From positions 1-9,346 of the forward strand of contig PIVQ01000251.1 of NCBI GenBank assembly GCA_003354055.1: a stretch of 9,346 nt of DNA. The letters run 5' to 3'. The notes beneath the pieces are model-generated. The model was not told the origin of the DNA, searched no databases, and saw nothing but the letters and a program-made list of their open reading frames with translations. Source of the stretch: Desulfobacteraceae bacterium. GTDB taxonomy: Bacteria > Desulfobacterota > Desulfobacteria > Desulfobacterales > Desulfobacteraceae. Positions 1-5,733 of the stretch are shown one piece after another. The position numbers were made by a program, and so were the translations under genes. Each line of letters starts with the position of its first letter. Position 1 is the stretch's first letter.

Positions 1-119
1 CTTTGCCCTCTCACGGGTCAAGCATTTCCTCGGACTTTCTAAGCCCCACTTTCGCGCGACGCTTTCCGTTAGTTTTTTTTTGAGGTTTTTTTTTGGGGTT
101 GTTGGTTTTGGTGGTTCCT
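1..119 (+). repeat. Left terminal inverted repeat (119 bp)
   Basis: The first 119 bases are the exact reverse complement of the last 119 bases. The match runs through two 9-base T runs and stops at position 120 (A here, where the other end would require T). The outer ~70 bases are mixed sequence and the inner part is T/G-rich. Perfect terminal inverted repeats are typical of linear replicons with protein-primed or hairpin ends. No open reading frame is seen inside. The true repeat may extend beyond the window edge. Confidence 0.97.
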
Positions 120-170
120 AACCAACTCCCCACAAAAAAATCAAAAAAAAATCAATAGCGTCGTCGGCGA

Positions 171-246
171 AAAAAAAATAAAAGATTTGAAACGGCGACC
201 GCTTCCTTTCTTCTAAAGTGAGCCGTGAAAATCTTTTATTTTTTTT
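171..246. repeat. Long AT-rich hairpin near the left end
   Basis: Bases 171-188 pair perfectly with 229-246 (18 bp). A further 5-bp stem, 192-196 with 222-226 (ACGGC/GCCGT), closes a 25-base loop. The outer stem is A8 on one side and T8 on the other, so it could act as an intrinsic terminator in either direction. It would insulate the first gene's promoter at 258 from read-through coming from the end. A structural role at the replicon end (cruciform or origin) is also possible. Confidence 0.8.
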
Positions 247-257
247 TCGATTTTTTG

Positions 258-266
258 TGATATAAT
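258..266 (+). promoter_or_regulatory. Extended -10 promoter of the virion gene run
   Basis: TG (258-259), one base, then TATAAT (261-266) form a perfect extended -10 element. No good -35 box is visible, which is usual for this promoter class. Six bases separate TATAAT from the ATG at 273, so transcription should start at or within a base of the ATG, giving a leaderless mRNA. Confidence 0.75.
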
Positions 267-272
267 CAAATA

Positions 273-1154
273 ATGGCTAGAACCGGATTCATAGATTTAG
301 ACCCTGCTGATGAGGATCTTTTCTTCTCCAATCTCACAGCACAAAACAGATTTACGTCTGCTAGAGTAACTCGTAAAGTTGCCTTTTTTTCGCGTCGTAG
401 AGTCAAAGGATTGACTGCTCGTTCCTTGCTTCCACAGATTGCTGAAGCTTGGAATCTTTTGACAGATCAACAAAAAACTGATTGGGGACTTGCGGGGGCT
501 AAAATGGGGCTGAATGGGTATCGTCTTTTTGTTCAAGATAAATCGGCTCGTATAAAAAATGATATTGCTGGAAATGCTACTCCCTCACTTCTTCATCAAA
601 GCTGGGTCGGTTTCTTGAGCGTTGAAGCCCCCGCAACCGAAATTAAAATCGCACAATTTCATCCTCGTAGCTATTGGGTTTCTGCTCCCGTCGTTGGTAA
701 AAAGGGGATGAGAAGTCCCGTCGTCGTAACCGAAGATTTAGCCCTTCCTCTCGAAATTGAATTAAACTACAAATCAAATCTTGTGTCGCAAGGTCCTGGT
801 TCGTTCGCAAAATATTATGCCGTGATTCGTCATTCCTATCAAGGTATTGATAGGTTTACAAATCTTGAAATAGACCTTGACCTTGTCGCAAATTGGAAAA
901 ATGCTAAAGTTGACATTTCTTCTGTTAGGGGTTATATTATCGGCTACACTTTATATATCCACCTTTACAATTTGCGGGGGACTCTTCTGTGTGATAATAT
1001 AAAAGCAACCCACTCTAGTCAAAACTGGGTTAGAGATACTTATTGTAAAGATATTGATCAAGGATTCACTCATGCGTTTTATCAAGTTCCCAAACATTGG
1101 GTTTTCATTGAAGATCCTGCTGGTGCTAGTTTTGGGACTATTTATCCTACATAA
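273..1154 (+). CDS. Probable virion structural protein (293 aa) with W..L..Q / GYxLF module
   Basis: The ATG lies 6 nt after a TATAAT box and has no ribosome binding site, so it is probably translated from a leaderless message. The N-terminal 100 residues carry basic segments and a module with AEAWNLLTDQQKTDW (57-71) and GLNGYRLF (79-86). The proteins at 3582 and 3905 share related endings (W..LT..QK, SGYN). Residues ~110-293 are rich in aromatic residues and probably beta-structured. From memory the whole protein resembles conserved uncharacterised proteins of metagenomic phages. I cannot assign a specific virion role. No signal peptide or membrane segment is seen. It is first in the run and ends 1 nt before the next start codon, so the two are surely co-transcribed. 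Confidence 0.85.
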   Translation: MARTGFIDLDPADEDLFFSNLTAQNRFTSARVTRKVAFFSRRRVKGLTARSLLPQIAEAWNLLTDQQKTDWGLAGAKMGLNGYRLFVQDKSARIKNDIAGNATPSLLHQSWVGFLSVEAPATEIKIAQFHPRSYWVSAPVVGKKGMRSPVVVTEDLALPLEIELNYKSNLVSQGPGSFAKYYAVIRHSYQGIDRFTNLEIDLDLVANWKNAKVDISSVRGYIIGYTLYIHLYNLRGTLLCDNIKATHSSQNWVRDTYCKDIDQGFTHAFYQVPKHWVFIEDPAGASFGTIYPT

Positions 1155-1155
1155 T

Positions 1156-1929
1156 ATGTCTGTTCCAAACTGGGGACTCCTCGCAAAAAGTCAAGAAGAT
1201 AACGAAACGATAGAACAAGCTATCGCTCGTTTGATTGCGGTTCATGAAGCGGATGAAACTTCTCATTTGGGAACTGGGGAATCCTTACAATCTCATAAGG
1301 CGTCGGAAATAATTGACCACGCCGCCCGAAGTATTGTTTTTGATAAACTTACAGCCGACCAGCTTATTTATTCCACTAGCTTTGAAAATGAAAATGCTTT
1401 TACAACGATAGGAACTCCTGATTTTGTTTTTCCCGGATTCAATTTACATCCTAACACAACCACATTTGCTAACCGTAGCGAAGTCTATATTCAAGCTGAA
1501 GATAGGGGTCTTTTGTATGACACCTCAAAAGCAATGATTTTTCAATTCTCTTTTTCGGGAGTCACTTTGTCTGGTGGAGATTTTCGTTTCATGGCTGGTG
1601 GTTTTGTCAACACGAACGCAAACAAAGGTCTTGGACTTGAAATGGTGGACGGAGTAGCCAGATTTTTCTTCGCAGAAATTGATGGCTCTAATATAACCTA
1701 TCTTTCTTGGCCTGGTTTCGTAGCGGATGATCAATACATTGTTCGTATAGAATATGATCCGGTTACAGAAAAAGCATATTTCTATATTAACAATGTTTTG
1801 CTTGGTGACTTGGATTGTCCCGACGCGAACGAAAACGACCCCCTCTATATTCATATTCTTGCTTTCGTTGATACGGCTGGAGATGCTGATGTTGGATTTT
1901 CTGCTTTAAACTTTCAACTACTACCCTAA
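1156..1929 (+). CDS. Tail-fibre/receptor-binding-like protein with C-terminal LamG-like domain (257 aa)
   Basis: The start is taken at the ATG at 1156, one base after the previous stop. An in-frame upstream ATG at 1054 would overlap the previous gene by 101 nt and add an unrelated hydrophobic stretch. Residues 1-65 form a conserved-looking attachment module containing PNWGLL (4-9), ETIEQAIARLI, HEADETSHLGTGESL (30-44) and EIIDHAARSIVFDKL. Similar motifs occur in phage fibre-like proteins, judging from memory. Residues ~70-257 alternate short beta strands with Gly/Asn turns, ending in YIVRIEYDPVTEKAYFYINN (194-213), typical of concanavalin/LamG-type jelly rolls that bind glycans. It is probably surface-exposed on the particle. 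Confidence 0.8.
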   Translation: MSVPNWGLLAKSQEDNETIEQAIARLIAVHEADETSHLGTGESLQSHKASEIIDHAARSIVFDKLTADQLIYSTSFENENAFTTIGTPDFVFPGFNLHPNTTTFANRSEVYIQAEDRGLLYDTSKAMIFQFSFSGVTLSGGDFRFMAGGFVNTNANKGLGLEMVDGVARFFFAEIDGSNITYLSWPGFVADDQYIVRIEYDPVTEKAYFYINNVLLGDLDCPDANENDPLYIHILAFVDTAGDADVGFSALNFQLLP

Positions 1930-1931
1930 TC

Positions 1932-2363
1932 ATGGAATCAATAATCGGAAAACAATTTCCTATCAAGGTTATCCCTTTGATTGAAAAAGCTAAACGAGAA
2001 ATAAAAATCGTTGTTTTTGACTGGAGGTGGTATCCTAATGATTTGGGTCATCCTGTTCAACTTTTCAATCAAGCGATTATACAAGCGAAAAGACGAGGTG
2101 TCAAGGTTCAAGCTATCGTCAATAATAAAGAAATTGTCAATATTTTGAAAAATGAGGGTTGCGAAGCAAAAAAACTTTTGACATCAAGGTTGGTTCATTC
2201 TAAAATGATAATAGTAGACGACGAACTTCTAATCATTGGGTCGCATAATTATACACAATCTGCTTTCACAATGAATCATGAAGCGTCGGTCGTCGTCGAT
2301 GATCAAGAAAGCCTGAAAGGCTTTATCAAATATTTTAATAATTTATACAACAATTATGGCTGA
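1932..2363 (+). CDS. Single-HKD phospholipase D-superfamily protein (143 aa)
   Basis: The hallmark motif is complete: H89, K91 and D96 (VHSKMIIVDD), followed by GSHN (103-106) and a conserved E in NHEASVVVDD. At 143 aa it has one HKD motif, like the small Nuc-type nucleases that dimerise to build one active site. Families of this kind cleave phosphodiester bonds in DNA or phospholipids through a covalent phosphohistidine. No signal peptide is seen, so cytoplasmic or particle-borne action is likelier than secretion. The gene sits inside the virion gene run, starts 2 nt after the previous stop and overlaps the next gene by 8 nt. Its role could be in host DNA attack, in genome end processing, or as an enzymatic virion component. 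Family assignment is firm; substrate is unknown. Confidence 0.9.
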   Translation: MESIIGKQFPIKVIPLIEKAKREIKIVVFDWRWYPNDLGHPVQLFNQAIIQAKRRGVKVQAIVNNKEIVNILKNEGCEAKKLLTSRLVHSKMIIVDDELLIIGSHNYTQSAFTMNHEASVVVDDQESLKGFIKYFNNLYNNYG

Positions 2364-2919
2364 TTATCCAAGTAGTATATTTTCAAAAAGAACTAGAGCC
2401 AATAAATCGGGGGTTGTTTACGACGCCGATAAAGAAACGGTTATTTTCGTTGAGGACGTTGATAAAGGCGATGATGAAATAACCGCGATTGAAACAGAGC
2501 TCGGAACACTTCCGAAAGGAAGTTATACTAATGTCAAAACTCGTCTTGAAAATAACGAACTTGTTGGACTTGTTTTCATCATTGACGGAGGTGGTTCGGC
2601 AATAACAACTGGCGAAAAAGGACACATTGAAATCCCTTTCAAATGTGAAATTCAAAGAGCCACAATGTTAGCCGACCAGTCTGGATCAATTAAAGTAGAT
2701 ATATGGAAAGATACCTATGCGAATTTTCCTCCAACTAACGCAGACACAATCACGGGAGCAAATGAACCAGAAATTTCCGCAGGAATAAAAGATCAAGACG
2801 CAACACTAACAAGCTGGACTAAAACTATTAACGCGGGTGACATTTTGGCTTTCAATGTAGATTCTGTTGCTACAATAGAAAGGTTGACTATTGTTCTCAA
2901 AGTAAAAAAAGTAGCTTAA
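2356..2919 (+). CDS. Fibre/tail-like virion protein (187 aa)
   Basis: The ATG overlaps the end of the HKD gene (ATGGCTGA), suggesting translational coupling. The N-terminal 65 residues include YDADKETVIFVEDVD (22-36) and a helical EITAIETELG segment, a pattern I associate with attachment regions of phage fibres. Residues ~70-187 form a beta-rich domain with IDGGGSAITTGEKG (76-89), ADQSGSIKVDIWKDTYANFP (106-125) and alternating strands to the end. I recognise this domain from phage structural proteins but cannot give a family name. It is probably a receptor-binding or decoration protein acting on the particle surface. Confidence 0.8.
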   Translation: MADYPSSIFSKRTRANKSGVVYDADKETVIFVEDVDKGDDEITAIETELGTLPKGSYTNVKTRLENNELVGLVFIIDGGGSAITTGEKGHIEIPFKCEIQRATMLADQSGSIKVDIWKDTYANFPPTNADTITGANEPEISAGIKDQDATLTSWTKTINAGDILAFNVDSVATIERLTIVLKVKKVA

Positions 2920-2920
2920 T

Positions 2921-3571
2921 ATGTATGTAAATCCTGACATATTTGAGATAGACTGGGATAATCTAACTGGCTGGACTGACGGGGACACTAATGGGGCTGT
3001 TTCTGACATCAATCCTGCTGGAAAATTACGCCTTGATATAACGTCGGCAAGCGCTGACGCTGCCGCCGTTCGGTATAAAGATTTGGGTTCAATAGGGACT
3101 GATGACTATTATGTTGAAATAAAAATCAGTGCTGATACTTGGGACAATCAAGTAGCTGACGCAAATGACGGGGGAATTAAACTCGAAATAGGAGCTGGAA
3201 CTAATAGAATAAATATCTTTATTGGAAATAATTTTACCGAAGGTGACGGAATCCTTCTTCACGACGGGGCTTCAAAAGTTAAAGTTTTGTCTAAAACTTG
3301 GAATACTGAACAGGATTATGTAATCGTTTTACACATCCATAATAGTCAAACCGATATGGATATTTGGGTAGATAAAGACCCACGAACTGAAGTCGCTGAT
3401 GTTGTGGACGCTGACTGTTCTCTTAGTGGCGGAACTGATGGAATGATTTTCGTTATTGGCTATGGTAGTGTTGCTGGTGATGGACTATATCGCTCTGACT
3501 ATTTCTATGTTGGAAGTGAATTAATTCCACTTCCCGCGACTCCAACCACTCAAGCGTCCATAATTGGTTAA
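2921..3571 (+). CDS. Putative LamG-like/jelly-roll virion protein (216 aa)
   Basis: The ATG comes one base after the previous stop. The sequence is low in Lys/Arg and rich in Asp, Gly, Ile and Val. It has the rhythm of a jelly-roll sandwich: YYVEIKISADTW (63-74), GIKLEIGAGTNRINIFIG (85-102), DYVIVLHIHNSQTDMDIWVD (132-151) and SDYFYVGSELI (182-192). Such concanavalin-like domains often bind carbohydrate. It ends in a short Pro/Thr linker and has no signal peptide. By position it belongs with the other virion genes and may recognise a cell-surface glycan. The fold is inferred from pattern only. Confidence 0.75.
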   Translation: MYVNPDIFEIDWDNLTGWTDGDTNGAVSDINPAGKLRLDITSASADAAAVRYKDLGSIGTDDYYVEIKISADTWDNQVADANDGGIKLEIGAGTNRINIFIGNNFTEGDGILLHDGASKVKVLSKTWNTEQDYVIVLHIHNSQTDMDIWVDKDPRTEVADVVDADCSLSGGTDGMIFVIGYGSVAGDGLYRSDYFYVGSELIPLPATPTTQASIIG

Positions 3572-3581
3572 AAATAAAATC

Positions 3582-3896
3582 ATGAAGATCAAAGGACCTT
3601 TAATGAGTGAGGAAGCACGCGGGACTATTGCCGGAAATCTAACTTTCTCAAAAAGAAAATCGGGTCAACAAGCTAGATTCCAAAAAAAACAATCCGACGC
3701 CAATTCTCCCTCTCAACAAATTCAACGTTCAAGTTTTCTTAATGCCTCTTTTGGTTGTCGCTTTATGGAATTTGGCGTCGCTGTTTTTGGAATTTCTTTC
3801 TTTGGTGTTGATGAGGACTACTATAACGATAAAGCCAAAGGAAAACAAATGTCGGGCTATAATCTTTGTATAAAAGAAAATATCAGCCAAGTATAA
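3582..3896 (+). CDS. Small basic 'GPL...MSGYN' virion-associated protein (104 aa)
   Basis: The ATG at 3582 is preferred over the in-frame TTG at 3564 because MKIKGPL then lines up with MAKLIGPL of the protein at 4377. Residues 5-50 carry the module GPL..S..A.G.L.FS...G...R...NSPSQQ.QR, shared with the 4377 product. Residues 64-75 (FGVAVFGISFFG) match the FG repeats of the next protein. The C-terminus KAKGKQMSGYN (84-94) matches the end of the 3905 product. The usual Trp-Leu-Gln helix between N-terminal module and MSGYN is missing and replaced by the FG segment, so this looks like a recombined mosaic. Function is unknown; probably virion-associated. Confidence 0.75.
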   Translation: MKIKGPLMSEEARGTIAGNLTFSKRKSGQQARFQKKQSDANSPSQQIQRSSFLNASFGCRFMEFGVAVFGISFFGVDEDYYNDKAKGKQMSGYNLCIKENISQV

Positions 3897-3904
3897 AAAA
3901 AATT

Positions 3905-4333
3905 ATGTCTGAAATTCGGGAAATGGAAAAAGGTCTTTCGTTTGACATTCGCAAACGTTTAGGACGTCATCGAAAATATGGGGTTGCGATGTTGGGCTTT
4001 TCAGTGTTCGGTGAAACCGAAGAATTTTTACATATTACGGATTATGGTGTTTCTTCTTTCGGAGGATCAACTTTTGGCGAACACATTATTTTTACGGGTA
4101 TTTATAAAATGGTAACCACCGGACCAAAACAAACTCCAACTCGTTTGGATTATTATTCGCCAAAAAATCCTCGTTCTGTTCCCCAACAAACAAACAGAGC
4201 TAAAATGACAAGTGCCGTCACGGCTTGGCAAAACTTGACAGCAGAACAGAAAGCATTATATAATGAAAAATCTAAGGGAAAGAAAATGTCTGGTTACAAT
4301 TTCTTCCTAAAAGAACATCTGTTATCTAATTAA
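3905..4333 (+). CDS. FG-repeat / MSGYN virion-associated protein (142 aa)
   Basis: The ATG at 3905, 8 nt after the previous stop, is preferred over the upstream in-frame TTG at 3866. After a charged N-terminus there are two copies of a 13-residue repeat: YGVAMLGFSVFGE (25-37) and YGVSSFGGSTFGE (47-59), then TGIY. Residues 73-142 contain NPRSVPQQTNRAKM, AWQNLTAEQKALYNEK (107-122) and KGKKMSGYNFFLKEHL. The C-terminal module repeats, with changes, in the 293-aa and 104-aa proteins. I recall such FG-repeat plus GYN proteins from metagenomic phage and CPR-associated contigs, but know no demonstrated function. No membrane or secretion signals are visible. Confidence 0.8.
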   Translation: MSEIREMEKGLSFDIRKRLGRHRKYGVAMLGFSVFGETEEFLHITDYGVSSFGGSTFGEHIIFTGIYKMVTTGPKQTPTRLDYYSPKNPRSVPQQTNRAKMTSAVTAWQNLTAEQKALYNEKSKGKKMSGYNFFLKEHLLSN

Positions 4334-4335
4334 AT

Positions 4336-4355
4336 TGTCGGACAGATATGATATC
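4336..4355. promoter_or_regulatory. Two adjacent odd palindromes, possible operator
   Basis: In the 43-bp gap before the gene at 4377, TGTC-G-GACA (4336-4344) is directly followed by GATAT-G-ATATC (4345-4355). Both are perfect around a single central base. The second contains TATGAT (4347-4352), a possible -10 box giving a start near 4359. This could be an operator-controlled promoter for the last virion gene, but no -35 box supports it. Confidence 0.3.
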
Positions 4356-4376
4356 AATTAAGTGTTGTAAAATAAA

Positions 4377-4952
4377 ATGGCTAAATTAATTGGACCATTA
4401 CAATCTTTTTCCGCTTCTGGTAAGTTAGCGGATTCAATCGTTTACTTCGGTTGGAAAGGTATCGCTTGCGTTCGTCAATTAGTGATTCCTGCTAATCCTC
4501 AAAGTGAGGGTCAAGGAAACATCAGAACTATCATTGGCGGAATTGGACGAGGAGTCGGAAAAGTGGAGGTAGATTCTGCCTACTCTGATCAACTTCTAAC
4601 TTTAGAAGCTATCCCAGCTCAACAAACTCGTCAATCTTACTTAGTAAAATACATTAAGGATAATTATTTTGCTAGTGAGGGAGCTACCTTGAAATCTAAT
4701 TACGCAACCACTTTGAAAGAATTAACTGGTCATACCAGTTATACAACTTTCCAAGGGGCTGGGGACACATTGGGTATCCTTGCGTTTGGATTATCTTACG
4801 ACGACATTGCCGACTTTGATAAGGGTCTTGCTATCTATTTGGTGGCAAAGACAGCAATCGCTCTTGGATTTACGGGTTCTCCGTATACCAAAACTCTTGC
4901 TTCTTGGACTGCTACTCAAATCGACAAACTTGTTGCTCACGTTCAAGCATAG
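4377..4952 (+). CDS. Putative virion protein with 'GPLxSxxASGKLA' N-terminal module (191 aa)
   Basis: Residues 6-52 read GPLQSFSASGKLADS, then FGWKG, VR, PANPQSEGQGNIR. This module is also present in degenerate form in the 104-aa protein. The rest (60-191) looks mainly helical with many Ala, Leu and Thr, and has no catalytic motif. The gene is set apart from its neighbours by a 43-bp gap with palindromes upstream and a strong terminator right after it. That is the arrangement expected for a protein made in quantity. A coat or abundant particle protein is therefore possible, but this is inference; similar sequences I recall are annotated as uncharacterised phage proteins. Confidence 0.75.
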   Translation: MAKLIGPLQSFSASGKLADSIVYFGWKGIACVRQLVIPANPQSEGQGNIRTIIGGIGRGVGKVEVDSAYSDQLLTLEAIPAQQTRQSYLVKYIKDNYFASEGATLKSNYATTLKELTGHTSYTTFQGAGDTLGILAFGLSYDDIADFDKGLAIYLVAKTAIALGFTGSPYTKTLASWTATQIDKLVAHVQA

Positions 4953-4965
4953 GCGTGACCAAAAC

Positions 4966-4990
4966 AAAAAGCCCCTTATGGGGGTTTTTT
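4966..4990 (+). terminator. Intrinsic terminator closing the virion gene run
   Basis: CCCC (4972-4975), loop TTAT, GGGG (4980-4983) are flanked by an A tract and a T6 tract (4985-4990). The A/T flanks lengthen the stem, so it may also work on the minus strand. It begins 13 nt after the stop of the 191-aa gene. Confidence 0.9.
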
Positions 4991-5013
4991 GTTTTCCCTT
5001 TTTTTTAGGTCTG

Positions 5014-5022
5014 TGTTATAAT
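5014..5022 (+). promoter_or_regulatory. Extended -10 promoter of the sugar-enzyme unit
   Basis: TG (5014-5015), one base and TATAAT (5017-5022) form a perfect extended -10. As at 258-266, exactly six bases separate it from the ATG at 5029, predicting a leaderless message. No -35 box is visible in the T-rich stretch upstream. Confidence 0.75.
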
Positions 5023-5028
5023 AAAAAT

Positions 5029-5733
5029 ATGAAAATCGGCATCCTAGGTTATGGCGAAATTGGTCGAGCTATTTCAAAGCTTTACCAAAGGCCTAAAATA
5101 AAAGATCTAAAACGTGACGACGGGTTGTTTGACCTTGATGTTCTTAACGTATGTATTCCTTATTCTAAAGATTTTGTAAAAATCGTAAAGGCTCAAATAG
5201 TTGAGTCAAATCCGGGCTTGACAATTATTCATTCTACTGTTCCCGTTGGGACAACAAGTAAAATAAAAGGGATCATCGTTCATTCCCCCGTTAGGGGAGT
5301 CCACCCAAATTTACATAAAAGCTTAAAAACATTCTATAAATTTGTTGGCTTTTATGGAGATTATGCTGGACTTTTAGCTAAAAAACATTTTAAAGAAATT
5401 GGTGTTAAAATAAAAATATACTCAAATCCTGAAACTACGGAAGCTATGAAAATCTGGTCAACCACTCAATATGGTCTTTTCATTGTTCTTCAAAAGGAAA
5501 TTAAAAAGTATTGCGAAAGATACAATCTTCCTTTTGATGTTGTTTACAATGAGGCAAACAGGACTTATAATGAGGGTTACGAAGAATTAAAAATGCCGAA
5601 CGTAGTTCGTCCAACTTTAAAACACATGGCTGGCAAAATAGGTGGGCATTGTGTCATTCCGAATTGTCGCCTTTTAAACAATTCTGTTTCAAAATTCATT
5701 TTGAAACAAAATCAAAACTATGGAAAGAAATAA
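5029..5733 (+). CDS. Short NDP-sugar dehydrogenase-like protein (234 aa)
   Basis: The start is the ATG six bases after a TATAAT box. An open frame back to 4780 only reads through the previous gene and its terminator. The N-terminal Rossmann fold has GYGEIG (7-12). HSTVPVGT (68-75) is a signature of UDP-glucose/GDP-mannose dehydrogenases, and GKIGGHCVIPN (202-212) resembles the loop bearing their catalytic cysteine (C208). The central helix ETTEAMKIWSTTQYG aligns with the dimerisation helix, but an Asn usual there seems replaced by Thr. Family members usually exceed 400 aa; this one lacks the C-terminal UDP-binding domain. It may oxidise or reduce a sugar nucleotide, or be a divergent reductase. 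It overlaps the next gene by 14 nt. Confidence 0.8.
   Translation: MKIGILGYGEIGRAISKLYQRPKIKDLKRDDGLFDLDVLNVCIPYSKDFVKIVKAQIVESNPGLTIIHSTVPVGTTSKIKGIIVHSPVRGVHPNLHKSLKTFYKFVGFYGDYAGLLAKKHFKEIGVKIKIYSNPETTEAMKIWSTTQYGLFIVLQKEIKKYCERYNLPFDVVYNEANRTYNEGYEELKMPNVVRPTLKHMAGKIGGHCVIPNCRLLNNSVSKFILKQNQNYGKK

Noticed and set aside
910..938. TTGACA-N17-TATATT promoter-like match on the plus strand
   Set aside because: It lies in the middle of the 293-aa gene with no gene start nearby at the right distance; chance matches are expected in AT-rich DNA.
1054..1155. Upstream ATG extending the 257-aa gene with a membrane-like N-terminus
   Set aside because: It overlaps the preceding gene by 101 nt. The ATG at 1156 directly follows the stop and begins the conserved-looking PNWGLL module. 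The hydrophobic stretch is an out-of-frame reading of the upstream gene.
3564..3581. TTG start for the 104-aa gene
   Set aside because: The ATG at 3582 gives an N-terminus matching the GPL module of the paralogue at 4377 and removes overlap with the previous gene.
3866..3904. TTG start for the 142-aa gene
   Set aside because: It would overlap the end of the preceding gene; the ATG at 3905 lies 8 nt after that stop.
4780..5028. Upstream extension of the dehydrogenase-like gene
   Set aside because: It reads through the previous gene in another frame and through a terminator. The Rossmann motif starts right at the ATG at 5029.
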